DNA from: Fredricksoniimonas sp964643325
Lineage (GTDB): Bacteria > Omnitrophota > Gorgyraeia > Zapsychrales > Fredricksoniimonadaceae
DNA length: 29,167 nucleotides
Direction: 5' to 3'
Assembly (NCBI GenBank): GCA_964643325.1
Contig: CAZXSE010000013.1
Location: forward strand, 1 to 29,167
The position numbers were made by a program, and so were the translations under genes. Shown in pieces: positions 6,642 through 14,988 of the stretch. Within the stretch, counting starts at the first letter, position 1, and the number at the start of each line of letters is the position of its first letter. A model generated the notes under the pieces. That model saw only the letters and a list, made by a program, of their open reading frames with translations, did no database searches and had not been told where the DNA came from.

Positions 6642-7991
6642 ATGAACGCCCTCACCGCGTGGTCGCACGCGCAAGCTGATATCCAGCAAAAAATAGGGGA
6701 GAGCGCCTACCAGTCGTGGTTTGCGCATCTCCATGCTTTGTGCGAGCACGACAACACGCTCGTCATCGCCGCGCCTGATGAATTCTTCAAGAACTGGATC
6801 GCGGACCATTACCTTGCCATTATCGAAGATGTGCTGAAAAAACACGCCTCGCCGGCCGTTACCGTCGAGCTGCGCATCATCCCGCAGGCCGACATGCCCA
6901 GCACCTCCTGCATCCCGGCACCGCTTACACCAACAACGCTTGTGCCCATGGCCGCAACCCGGCATCCCGGCGGCCGGACCATGGACCCGCGCCTGACATT
7001 CGAAAATTTTGTTATCGGTCCGTCGAACGAAATGGCCTCGCGCGCCAGCCAGGCCGTGGCCAATGCGCCGGCCAAAGCGTACAATCCTTTGTTCCTCTAC
7101 GGCCATTCCGGGCTGGGGAAGACCCACCTGATGCAGGCGATCGCCAACCACGTGCGCGCCACCAATCCCAACCTGCAATGCGTTTATTTAACGTCGGAAC
7201 AATTCATGCGGGAGCTGATCGACTCGATCCAGCACAAGACCACCAATGAATTCAAACAAAAATACCGCAGCGTCGATATTCTTCTGGTTGACGACATTCA
7301 GTTCATTGCCGGCAAGCGCTCTACTCAGGAAGAATTTTTCCACACATTCAACGCCATGCACGACAACCACAAACAGATCGTGCTGACCTCTGACAGGCCG
7401 CCCAAGGAGATCTCCGACCTTGAAGACCGCCTGGTCACGCGCTTTTTATGGGGCTTGACCGTGGATGTCCAGCCGCCGGATTTTGAAACGCGTGTGGCGA
7501 TCCTGCGCAAAAAAATAGAGCTTGAGAATGTGCGTGTTTCCGACGATGTTATCTATTTTATCGCCGAACAGATCAAGACCAATATCCGCGAACTTGAAGG
7601 AGCGCTGATCCGCGTGGTCGCCACATCCATGCTGCAGGAAAAGCCCATCACGCTGGCCATGGTGCAGTCTGTTCTAAAGAATATGTTGAAAGAAACCTCA
7701 AAAATTATTAGCATTGAAATGGTCCAGCAGGTTGTTTGTGATCATTTTAAGATCACGATCAATGAGCTTAAAAATAATAAAAGAACAAAAAATTTTGTTC
7801 TGCCCCGGCAGATCGCCATGTATCTGGCCAGAACACTGTCCAAACATTCATTACCCGAGATCGGCAAGGCTTTTGGCGGCAAAGATCACACAACAGTCCT
7901 GTATGCCTGTAAGAAAATTGGGGATAGCCTGAACAAGAATAGTGAATTACGCTACATCATTGAAAAATTATCCACAGTCCTTAAACAGTGA
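6642..7991 (+). CDS. dnaA: Chromosomal replication initiator DnaA
   Basis: This 449-residue AAA+ ATPase binds DnaA boxes and melts the origin. Domain I (about 1-85) carries the SYQSWF-type segment; a short Pro/Thr-rich linker follows. Domain III has Walker A GHSGLGKTHL (near residue 155), Walker B LLVDDIQFIAGK and sensor-1 LTSDRPPKEI. Domain IV ends with the DnaA signature region LPEIGKAFGGKDHTTVLYA. The frame is open 20 codons upstream, but MNALTAW at 6642 is the natural domain I start and has an AGG element at suitable spacing. First gene on the rightward side of the origin. Confidence 0.97.
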   Translation: MNALTAWSHAQADIQQKIGESAYQSWFAHLHALCEHDNTLVIAAPDEFFKNWIADHYLAIIEDVLKKHASPAVTVELRIIPQADMPSTSCIPAPLTPTTLVPMAATRHPGGRTMDPRLTFENFVIGPSNEMASRASQAVANAPAKAYNPLFLYGHSGLGKTHLMQAIANHVRATNPNLQCVYLTSEQFMRELIDSIQHKTTNEFKQKYRSVDILLVDDIQFIAGKRSTQEEFFHTFNAMHDNHKQIVLTSDRPPKEISDLEDRLVTRFLWGLTVDVQPPDFETRVAILRKKIELENVRVSDDVIYFIAEQIKTNIRELEGALIRVVATSMLQEKPITLAMVQSVLKNMLKETSKIISIEMVQQVVCDHFKITINELKNNKRTKNFVLPRQIAMYLARTLSKHSLPEIGKAFGGKDHTTVLYACKKIGDSLNKNSELRYIIEKLSTVLKQ

Positions 7992-8110
7992 CCTGTGGTT
8001 TGTCCACAGCACATAACGAATGTATCGTGTTGTACAACATTGGGTTTTTAAGATTTCCAAAATTTCACAGGGCTTACAACCATTACCACATATTTTTATT
8101 TTTTAATAAT
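7968..8110. other. Putative oriC core: DnaA boxes plus A/T-rich tract between dnaA and dnaN
   Basis: A perfect consensus DnaA box TTATCCACA lies at 7968-7976, overlapping the dnaA 3' end, and TTGTCCACA at 8000-8008. The second is half of a CTGTGG/CCACAG inverted repeat (7993-7998 and 8004-8009). An uninterrupted A/T run of 21 bases (8090-8110) follows about 80 bases later and is a good candidate duplex-unwinding element. The box-then-A/T order next to dnaN matches the known layout of many bacterial origins. Confidence 0.72.
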
Positions 8111-8133
8111 GAAGTAAAGGAGTTGTGAAAAGT

Positions 8134-9222
8134 ATGAAAGTTAAACTTTCCAAAGACGATCTCTTACAAGGTATTCAAACAGTTCAGAATGTTGTTTCAC
8201 CTAAAGCAACACTGCCGATCCTTTCAAATATGCTGGTAGAGACCAAAAAAGACATGTTGCGGCTTTATACAACAGATCTGGATATTGGGATCTCCTGTGA
8301 AATACCCGTTAGTATTATAGAAGACGGGGCGATCACGATACCGGCCAAGCGTTTTAGTGATATTGTCCGTGAATTTCCGTCGGGAGATGTGATCATTCAT
8401 GCGCGTAAGAATAATCAGATCGATATTGAAGGCCAGAATTGCAAGATCAAATTATTAGGTTTACCGAAAGAGGAATTCCCAAAATTCCCGGAATTTAAAG
8501 ATAAAGAAGCCATTAAGATCAAACAATCCGATCTTAAAGAAATGTTCCGGATGACATCATTTGCCGTATCGCATGAAGAATCGCGGTATGTCCTGAACGG
8601 TATTTTAGTGGAAGTTTCAAAAGATATTTTAAGGTTGGTTGCGACTGATGGCCGCCGCCTGGCCAAGATCGAACGCAAGCTGATACAACCAGTGACCAAG
8701 GATGTGAATTTCATCCTGCCGATCAAGGCGGTGGCGGAAGTGAACAGGAATTTGAAAGATGAAGGCGATGTGATCTTTGTGCCGGGTTTAAGTCAGGTGA
8801 TGTTTGATATTGGCGGGGTCCTGGTGGCAACACGGATCATTGAAGGTGATTTTCCGAATTACACACAGGTTATCCCCAAGGCGGTATCAACCCGGATCAC
8901 ACTTAACACCGCGGAATTCCTGGCCGCGATCCGTCGCGCAAATTTACTCGCCACGCCGGATTTTCAGGCCGTTAAATTTGAGGTCTTCAAGGATAAGCTG
9001 GTGGTCTCTAAAACAACGCCGGATGTGGGTGAGTCGCGTGAAGAGATGCCGGTCACTTATGGCGGCAATGAAATGATCGTCGGATTCAATCCACAATATA
9101 TGATGGATGTTTTGAAAAATCTGCCGGATGAAACGCTGGAATTGGAATTATCCGGGGCGGATAAGCCGTGCGTGATCCGCAAAGAGGATTATTTGTATCT
9201 GGCACTGCCGATGCGGCTGTGA
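8134..9222 (+). CDS. dnaN: DNA polymerase III beta subunit (sliding clamp)
   Basis: This 362-residue protein forms the ring-shaped dimer that tethers polymerase III to DNA. The three clamp repeats are recognisable, for example VSPKATLPILSNMLVE in the first, FAVSHEESRYVLNGILVE and LVATDGRRLA in the second, and a C-terminal end YLALPMRL that matches the usual YLIMPMRL. A GTG at 8125 is in frame, but it sits only 2 bases after the AAAGGAG element, whereas ATG 8134 is 11 bases away and is the better start. It follows dnaA after a 142-base origin-like gap. Confidence 0.96.
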   Translation: MKVKLSKDDLLQGIQTVQNVVSPKATLPILSNMLVETKKDMLRLYTTDLDIGISCEIPVSIIEDGAITIPAKRFSDIVREFPSGDVIIHARKNNQIDIEGQNCKIKLLGLPKEEFPKFPEFKDKEAIKIKQSDLKEMFRMTSFAVSHEESRYVLNGILVEVSKDILRLVATDGRRLAKIERKLIQPVTKDVNFILPIKAVAEVNRNLKDEGDVIFVPGLSQVMFDIGGVLVATRIIEGDFPNYTQVIPKAVSTRITLNTAEFLAAIRRANLLATPDFQAVKFEVFKDKLVVSKTTPDVGESREEMPVTYGGNEMIVGFNPQYMMDVLKNLPDETLELELSGADKPCVIRKEDYLYLALPMRL

Positions 9223-9283
9223 TCGCCGGACAGGACGGGGCAGGAATAAATAACCAGCATTTCTGTTGAGAAAATCGGAGCGG

Positions 9284-9292
9284 TGTGGACAA
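9284..9292 (-). promoter_or_regulatory. DnaA box overlapping the dciA-like start codon
   Basis: TGTGGACAA reads TTGTCCACA on the minus strand, the same variant seen at 6542 and 8000. It covers the GTG start of the DUF721 gene, so DnaA binding could affect expression of that gene and gyrB. Confidence 0.5.
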
Positions 9293-9587
9293 TAACAAGC
9301 GCAGCGCTGTTGCCGCCAGGGATATTTTACCCGGGATCCTCAAGGACCTTACTCGCAATCATCTTCATGAACAGATCGCGCTGGAACAGGTCTGGTCGAA
9401 CATTGCCGGAGAAGGGGCAACGGGAGTGGCGCTCGGAGGATTCAGGGACGGCGTCGTGTTCATTACGGTGGATAGTTCGGCCCGGCTGTATTACTGGAAA
9501 TTGCGGCAGGGGACCATTGTGAAAAGATTCCAGGAGCGCAGGCCGGATGTCCGGAATGTGGTGTTTAAAATAGGGAAAGTCACATGA
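9285..9587 (+). CDS. DciA-like DUF721 protein
   Basis: This 100-residue protein fits the DUF721/DciA family, the ancestral loader or partner of the replicative helicase DnaB in bacteria lacking DnaC or DnaI. Visible pattern: VWSNIAGEGATGVALGGF, then GVVFITVDSSARLYYWKL, which matches the family core of a Trp-x-x-hydrophobic-x-Gly motif followed by LxVxVxSSxWxxEL. It starts at GTG with GGAG just upstream, and its stop overlaps the gyrB start (ATGA). Placement between dnaN and gyrB, where recF often lies, is common for DUF721 genes and supports a replication role. Confidence 0.78.
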   Translation: MDNNKRSAVAARDILPGILKDLTRNHLHEQIALEQVWSNIAGEGATGVALGGFRDGVVFITVDSSARLYYWKLRQGTIVKRFQERRPDVRNVVFKIGKVT

Positions 9588-12031
9588 GCAAGCAAGAAGA
9601 GACCAAAGAGAACGGCGGGGCTAAGAGCGCTAAATATGACGCGTCCAATATTCAGGTCCTTGAGGGCCTGGAAGCGGTGCGCATGCGCCCGGCGATGTAT
9701 ATCGGTGACACGGCGGTCCGTGGCCTGCACCATCTGGTGTATGAGGTGGTGGATAATTCCGTGGACGAGGCGCTGGCCGGGCACTGTTCGACCATTGAGG
9801 TGGTATTGAACGAGAATAATTCCTGTTCGGTCATTGACGACGGGCGCGGCATCCCTGTGGATATGCATGAGACGGAGAAGCGGCCGGCGGTCGAGGTCGT
9901 GTTGACGGTATTGCATTCGGGTGGCAAGTTCGACAAGGGTTCGTACAAGGTCTCCGGCGGGCTTCATGGCGTGGGTGTCAGCTGCGTCAATGCGCTTTCT
10001 GCCTGGCTTGAGGTCGAGATCAAGCGCGACGGCAAGATCTATCACCAGCGCTATGAGCGCGGGAAACCCGTGACCAAGCTTGAGGTCATCGGCAAGACCA
10101 AAAAGACCGGCACCAAGGTCACATTCCTGCCGGATCCGAAGATCTTTACAATGACAACAACGCTCGCGTACGATATCCTGGCCAAGCGCTTGCGCGAGCT
10201 GGCGTTCCTGAACAAGGGGCTGAATATCCGCCTGGCGGACATGCGCGTCGGCAAGGAAAAAGAAGGGTTGTTCTTTTTCAAGGGCGGCATTGTGTCGTTC
10301 GTCGAGGATATCAACAAGAACAAAGAGGTCCTGCACAATAAGGTCGTTTATTTCACGGCAGCCAAAGAGAACATTGAGCTGGAAGTAGCATTTCAATACG
10401 CAGACGGTTACAGCGAGAATGTATTCGCGTATGCCAACAACATCAATACGACCGAGGGCGGTACGCACCTGAGCGGATTCCGGTCGGCCCTGACGCGCGC
10501 GATCAATAATTATGCCAAGGGAAAAAAGACGCTCAAAGAGGGCGAAGCCATCACCGGCGAAGATACGCGTGAAGGTTTGAGCGCGGTCATCAGCGTTAAG
10601 ATCCCGTTCCCGCAATTTGAAGGGCAAACCAAGACGAAGCTGGGCAATTCCGAGGTTGAGGGCCTGATGGCCTCTTCTACATTGGAAGCCTTGAATACTT
10701 TCTTTGAAGAGAATCCTGCGGTCGGCAACAAGATCGTGGATAAGGTCATGCTGGCGTCGCGCGCGCGTGAAGCGGCGCGCAAAGCCAGGGAGCTCACGCG
10801 ACGCAAGGGAGCCCTTGAGGGTGGCGGGCTTCCAGGAAAATTAGCCGATTGTTCCGAGCGCGATCCGTCTTTGTGCGAGCTGTATCTTGTTGAGGGCGAT
10901 TCGGCCGGCGGATCAGCCAAGCAGGGGCGCGACCGCACATTCCAGGCCATTCTGCCGCTCAAGGGCAAGATCCTTAATATTGAAAAAGCCAGGCTCGACA
11001 AGATCCTCTCCAACGACGAGATCCGCACGCTCATCACGGCGTTCGGCGCCGGCGTCGGCGAAGAATTCAACATCGAAAAACTGCGCTATCACAAGATCAT
11101 CATCATGTGCGACGCGGACGTTGACGGATCGCATATCCGCACGCTGCTGTTGACCCTGTTCTTCCGACAGTTCAGGGCGCTTATTGAGGGCGGGTATGTG
11201 TACATTGCCCAGCCGCCGCTGTACAAGGTTGCCCGCGGCAAGCGCGAGGAATACATTGAGACCGAAAAAGAGATGAACGCGCTTCTTTTGGACCTTGGCA
11301 CAGAGGGCTTGAAACTGACCAAGATCGCCGGAGACAAAAAATATACTACCGGCCAGCTCAAGGACATCATGATGCTGTTGGTCGAGCTGGACAAAAGTTT
11401 TGAGAAGCTTGCGAAAAAAGGCATTGATGTCGCGGACTATACCGCGCGCTTCGATGCGAAACGGAAGATATTCCCGCGTTATATCGTTAAGGAAGACAAG
11501 GCGCAGCTGTTCATGTATGACGACAAGGAGCTGGCCGCCGCGACCAAGAACGATGAGGAGACCGAATACATCGAGATCTTCGAGTCCGAGGATCTGGAGC
11601 GCATCCGGACCGAGTTGACGGGGTTCGGCCTGGACATCAATGAGTTCGAAAAAGAGGAAGAGGTCAAGGCGGAAACGATCATCGCCAAGGATAAAGAGAA
11701 GCGCAAGGTCAAAACGCTCAAACCCCGCTTTCAGGTCGAGAACGAGAAGGACTTGAAAGAATGTTTTTCCCTGCACGAGGTGCTGGATTATATCCAGGAT
11801 AACGCGAAAAAAGGCATGCACATCCAGCGGTATAAAGGTCTTGGTGAAATGAATCCCCAGCAGCTCTGGGACACGACCATGGACCCGGACCGCCGCACGT
11901 TGTTGCAGGTGGCGCTCGAAGATGCCGTCGAGGCGGACAAGACCTTTACCATGCTGATGGGTGATGAGGTCGCGCCGCGCCGCGAATTCATCGAGACCAA
12001 CGCGCACATGGTCAAGGACCTGGATATTTGA
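9584..12031 (+). CDS. gyrB: DNA gyrase subunit B
   Basis: This 815-residue protein is the ATPase and TOPRIM subunit of gyrase. The GHKL ATPase part shows EVVDNSVDEALAGHC, DDGRGIPV and GLHGVGVSCVNALS. The transducer ends near KTKLGNSEV. The TOPRIM core has LVEGDSAGGSAKQGRDR (from about residue 432) and CDADVDGSHIRTL (near 510); the C-terminus has RYKGLGEMNPQQLW (near 748). A charged segment of roughly 180 residues (about 545-725) interrupts the TOPRIM and tail region, as in E. coli GyrB, so length exceeds the 640 residues of Gram-positive forms. Start overlaps the preceding gene by four bases and AGGGAAAG precedes it. Confidence 0.97.
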   Translation: MSKQEETKENGGAKSAKYDASNIQVLEGLEAVRMRPAMYIGDTAVRGLHHLVYEVVDNSVDEALAGHCSTIEVVLNENNSCSVIDDGRGIPVDMHETEKRPAVEVVLTVLHSGGKFDKGSYKVSGGLHGVGVSCVNALSAWLEVEIKRDGKIYHQRYERGKPVTKLEVIGKTKKTGTKVTFLPDPKIFTMTTTLAYDILAKRLRELAFLNKGLNIRLADMRVGKEKEGLFFFKGGIVSFVEDINKNKEVLHNKVVYFTAAKENIELEVAFQYADGYSENVFAYANNINTTEGGTHLSGFRSALTRAINNYAKGKKTLKEGEAITGEDTREGLSAVISVKIPFPQFEGQTKTKLGNSEVEGLMASSTLEALNTFFEENPAVGNKIVDKVMLASRAREAARKARELTRRKGALEGGGLPGKLADCSERDPSLCELYLVEGDSAGGSAKQGRDRTFQAILPLKGKILNIEKARLDKILSNDEIRTLITAFGAGVGEEFNIEKLRYHKIIIMCDADVDGSHIRTLLLTLFFRQFRALIEGGYVYIAQPPLYKVARGKREEYIETEKEMNALLLDLGTEGLKLTKIAGDKKYTTGQLKDIMMLLVELDKSFEKLAKKGIDVADYTARFDAKRKIFPRYIVKEDKAQLFMYDDKELAAATKNDEETEYIEIFESEDLERIRTELTGFGLDINEFEKEEEVKAETIIAKDKEKRKVKTLKPRFQVENEKDLKECFSLHEVLDYIQDNAKKGMHIQRYKGLGEMNPQQLWDTTMDPDRRTLLQVALEDAVEADKTFTMLMGDEVAPRREFIETNAHMVKDLDI

Positions 12032-12071
12032 TCGCTTTATTATGGAGTTATACGGTTAAAGGGAAGAAAGC

Positions 12072-14534
12072 ATGAAAGATTTCAGCAAAAAAGAAAAGAT
12101 CCTCCCGGTCCCCATTGAAGAGGAGATGAAGAATTCCTATCTGGCGTATTCCATGAGCGTCATTGTCGGGCGGGCCCTGCCGGATGTCCGCGACGGGCTT
12201 AAGCCCGTGCACCGGCGCGTGTTGTACGCGATGAAGGAATTGCATCTTGAGCACAGCAAGGCTTACAAGAAAAGCGCGCGCATCGTCGGTGAAGTGCTGG
12301 GTAAATACCATCCGCACGGCGATTCCGCGGTGTACGAGACCATGGTGCGCATGGTGCAGGAATTTTCCCTGCGCTATCCGCTGGTTGACGGGCAGGGAAA
12401 CTTTGGTTCGATCGACGGTGATTCAGCCGCCGCGATGCGTTACACGGAAGCCCGCATGGCCTCGATCGCGGAGACCATGCTCGAGGATATCGAAAAGGAA
12501 ACGGTCAATTTTGCGCCGAACTTTGACGCCACACTCGAAGAGCCGACCATCCTTCCGTCGGGCATGCCGAACTTGCTCGTGAACGGCTCCAGCGGCATCG
12601 CGGTCGGCATGGCTACGAACATGCCGCCGCACAATTTGACCGAGGTTGTTGACGGGATCGTTCATCTGATCGATACGCCCGAGGCTGAGGTCAAGGACTT
12701 GATGCGGTTTGTCAAAGGGCCTGATTTTCCGACGGCAGGGATCATTTGCGGCCGCGAGGGCATTAAGGATGCGTACATGACCGGCCGCGGCAAGGTCATC
12801 TTGCGCGCCCGCGCCGCGATCGAGAAGCAGAAGAACGGCAAGGATTTTATCATCATCACCGAGATCCCGTATCAGGTCAACAAGTCGAACCTGGTCTCGG
12901 ACATCGCGGCGCTTGTGCAGAACAAGAGCGTGGAAGGCATCACGGACCTGCGCGATGAATCCAACAAGGACGGCGTGCGCATTGTCATTGAATTGCGGCG
13001 CGACGTCGAGGCGCAGATCGTCCTGAACTATCTTTTCAAGCACACCCAGCTGGAGGTGACCTTCGGCATCATTAATCTCGCCCTGGTCAATAACAGCCCG
13101 CGCGTGCTCAATCTGAAGCAGTTGATGGCTTATTACATTGATCATCGCCGCACTGTGGTCCGCAAGCGCACCCAGTTCGATCTGGACAAGGCCCTGCGGC
13201 GCGCGCACATCCTTGAGGGGCTGCGTATCGCGCTCAAGAATATCGAGGAGATCATCCAGACGATCCGCAAGGCGCCGTCAACACCCGAGGCTAAGGTCGC
13301 GTTGATCAAGAAGTTCGGCCTGACCGAGATCCAGGCCCAGGCGATCCTCGAGATGCAATTGCAGAAGCTGACCGGCCTTGAGCGCGAAAAGATCGAGGAA
13401 GAATACGCCCAGCTGCTCAAGAACATTGATGACTATCGCGCGATCCTCGCGGACGCCAAGAAGGTTGACGCGATCGTGCGCAAGGAACTGCTCGAGCTTA
13501 AGGATCGTTTTGGCGACGAGCGCCGCACCGAGATCGCGGGCAAGGCCGAGGAGATCGAAATGGAGGACCTGATCGCCGAGGAGGATATGGCGATCACGAT
13601 CTCCAACACCGGCTATGTCAAACGCATTCCCGTGCAGGCCTACCGCAAACAAAAGCGCGGCGGCAAGGGCGTGACCAGCATGACGACCAAGGAAGAGGAT
13701 TTTGTGCAGCGGCTTTTTGTCGCCTCGTCCAAGGATTATCTGCTGATCTTTTCCAACAAGGGGATCGTGCGCTGGCTTAAGGTGTATGAGATCCCGGTGG
13801 CGTCGCGCCAGGCCAAGGGCAAGGCGATCGTCAACCTTCTTTCTTTCGCCAATGACGAGCAGATCAGCGCGATCGTGGCGGTCAAGGAATTCAAGGATGA
13901 CGAATACCTGATCATGGCGACCTCTTGCGGCGTGGTGAAAAAGACCAAGCTTTCCGCCTACAGCAATCCGCGTAAAGGGGGCATCATCGGCATCACGCTC
14001 GATAAGGCCGACAAGCTGATCAGCGTTGAGGTTTCCGACGGCAAGAAGGAGGTCCTGTTCGCGACCAAAGCGGGCAAGTCCCTGCGCTTTCAGGAAAAAC
14101 AGCTGCGCGATATCGGCCGCGGCGCGCGCGGCGTGCGCGGGATAACGCTGGCGCCCAAGGATGAGGTTGTGGGCATGATCGTTTTCGATACAGATGCAGA
14201 TAAAACGGGCAACACGCTGTTGACCTGCTCTTCATTAGGCTATGCCAAGCGTTCGAAGTTTGAGGATTACCGCACGCAGTCGCGCGGCGGCAAGGGCATT
14301 ATCAACTTAAAGTGCACGCCCAAGAACGGGCAGGTGGTCAACGTCCTCGTTGTTCATGAGGACGATGAGATGATGGCCGTGACCAGGCAGGGCATGATGA
14401 TCCGCTGCAATCCCGCGGATGTTCGCCTGACCGGCCGCAGCGCGGTCGGCGTGAGGCTTGTCGCGCTTGACGCAGGGGACGAGGTCGCGTCGGTGGCGAA
14501 TGTGGTGGCGCGGGAAGAGGGTGAAGCGGCATAG
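12072..14534 (+). CDS. gyrA: DNA gyrase subunit A
   Basis: This 820-residue protein is the DNA-cleaving subunit of gyrase. The catalytic Tyr is residue 124 in AAMRYTEARM. The quinolone-contact region reads HPHGDSAVYE: Ser85 and Glu89 correspond to E. coli Ser83 and Asp87, so the second acid is Glu rather than Asp. A canonical-type GyrA box QKRGGKG near residue 527 opens the C-terminal beta-pinwheel, which marks it as gyrase rather than topoisomerase IV. AAAGGGAAG precedes the ATG. It follows gyrB by 40 bases and is the last protein gene of the origin block. Confidence 0.97.
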   Translation: MKDFSKKEKILPVPIEEEMKNSYLAYSMSVIVGRALPDVRDGLKPVHRRVLYAMKELHLEHSKAYKKSARIVGEVLGKYHPHGDSAVYETMVRMVQEFSLRYPLVDGQGNFGSIDGDSAAAMRYTEARMASIAETMLEDIEKETVNFAPNFDATLEEPTILPSGMPNLLVNGSSGIAVGMATNMPPHNLTEVVDGIVHLIDTPEAEVKDLMRFVKGPDFPTAGIICGREGIKDAYMTGRGKVILRARAAIEKQKNGKDFIIITEIPYQVNKSNLVSDIAALVQNKSVEGITDLRDESNKDGVRIVIELRRDVEAQIVLNYLFKHTQLEVTFGIINLALVNNSPRVLNLKQLMAYYIDHRRTVVRKRTQFDLDKALRRAHILEGLRIALKNIEEIIQTIRKAPSTPEAKVALIKKFGLTEIQAQAILEMQLQKLTGLEREKIEEEYAQLLKNIDDYRAILADAKKVDAIVRKELLELKDRFGDERRTEIAGKAEEIEMEDLIAEEDMAITISNTGYVKRIPVQAYRKQKRGGKGVTSMTTKEEDFVQRLFVASSKDYLLIFSNKGIVRWLKVYEIPVASRQAKGKAIVNLLSFANDEQISAIVAVKEFKDDEYLIMATSCGVVKKTKLSAYSNPRKGGIIGITLDKADKLISVEVSDGKKEVLFATKAGKSLRFQEKQLRDIGRGARGVRGITLAPKDEVVGMIVFDTDADKTGNTLLTCSSLGYAKRSKFEDYRTQSRGGKGIINLKCTPKNGQVVNVLVVHEDDEMMAVTRQGMMIRCNPADVRLTGRSAVGVRLVALDAGDEVASVANVVAREEGEAA

Positions 14535-14550
14535 GCGCGGATATTTCTCC

Positions 14551-14578
14551 TTGACGCGGTGGGGAGAGAAAATATAAT
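14551..14578 (+). promoter_or_regulatory. Promoter of tRNA-Glu
   Basis: TTGACG (14551-14556), 16-base spacer, TATAAT (14573-14578). Strong sigma70 match ending 23 bases before the tRNA 5' end. Confidence 0.75.
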
Positions 14579-14601
14579 AGGTTCTCGCTCGTCGATAGAT
14601 T

Positions 14602-14678
14602 GACCCCATCGTCTAGCCTGGTCAGGACACAAGCTTTTCAAGCTTGGAACACGGGTTCAAATCCCGTTGGGGTCGCCA
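14602..14678 (+). tRNA. tRNA-Glu (anticodon TTC)
   Basis: A complete cloverleaf of 77 bases can be folded. The acceptor arm pairs GACCCCA with TGGGGTC, the anticodon arm pairs CAAGC with GCTTG around the loop TTTTCAA, giving anticodon TTC, and the T arm pairs ACGGG with CCCGT around TTCAAAT. The discriminator is G and CCA is encoded. The D-arm GTCTAGCCTGGTCAGGAC resembles other bacterial tRNA-Glu. It is a single tRNA unit with its own promoter and terminator. Confidence 0.96.
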
Positions 14679-14722
14679 TATAAACAAAAATCCTGCTTTT
14701 TAGCAGGATTTTTGTTTATATG
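14677..14722 (+). terminator. Intrinsic terminator after tRNA-Glu
   Basis: A perfect 20-bp stem (14677-14696 with 14703-14722) around a 6-base loop TTTTTA. The strong inner part is ATCCTGC/GCAGGAT, and the right arm carries TTTTTGTTTAT as the T tract. The near-full symmetry, with A tract on one side and T tract on the other, could stop transcription in both directions. Confidence 0.88.
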
Positions 14723-14988
14723 AGGATCTCGCGGATGACACGTAGCCCGCTAATAGCGGGCACGGGTTCTATGGTGGCTTTCAAAAATATTTTTTGGAAA
14801 AAGCCACCATCTGGCCGAACGGAGTGAGGCCAAAATCCCGTTGGCTTTTCTGTTTGCCTTTTGCTATTAGTGAGGCCAAAATCCCTTTGCTTTTCTTATA
14901 TATGTTCTGTTATCATTAAAAACATAAAAAAACTGTCCATAAATGCATAATAATCAGTAGAATGTCTTCATAGGGGAAGATATTTTCT
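14723..14988. other. Hairpin- and repeat-rich non-coding stretch between tRNA-Glu and mdh
   Basis: No convincing gene lies here. Two hairpins are clear: GCCCGC/GCGGGC around TAATA (14745-14761), and an 11-bp stem ATGGTGGCTTT/AAAGCCACCAT (14771-14781 and 14800-14810) whose loop contains a further A-tract/T-tract fold. A 17-base direct repeat AGTGAGGCCAAAATCCC occurs at 14823-14839 and 14869-14885, and similarity continues loosely into TTGGCTTTTCT. The last 70 bases are A/T-rich and end in AGGGGA before mdh. This could be a degraded mobile or dispersed intergenic repeat. A mdh promoter is not clear. Confidence 0.55.

Noticed and set aside
7336..7344. DnaA-box-like TTTTCCACA inside dnaA
   Set aside because: It lies within the codons for a conserved AAA+ segment and is a single mismatched copy, so chance is the simplest explanation.
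9491..10627. 378-codon open frame antisense to gyrB
   Set aside because: It is a shadow of the gyrB codon bias: Arg/Leu/Asp-rich with no recognisable motif, fully covered by a certain gene.
10913..12007. 364-codon open frame antisense to gyrB
   Set aside because: Same reason: complementary frame of a confidently assigned gene, no ribosome site or domain.
12423..13208. 261-codon open frame antisense to gyrA
   Set aside because: Shadow frame with no signature; gyrA is certain.
14602..14678. tRNA-Glu as an attachment site of an integrated element
   Set aside because: No repeat of the tRNA 3' end and no integrase were found in the window.
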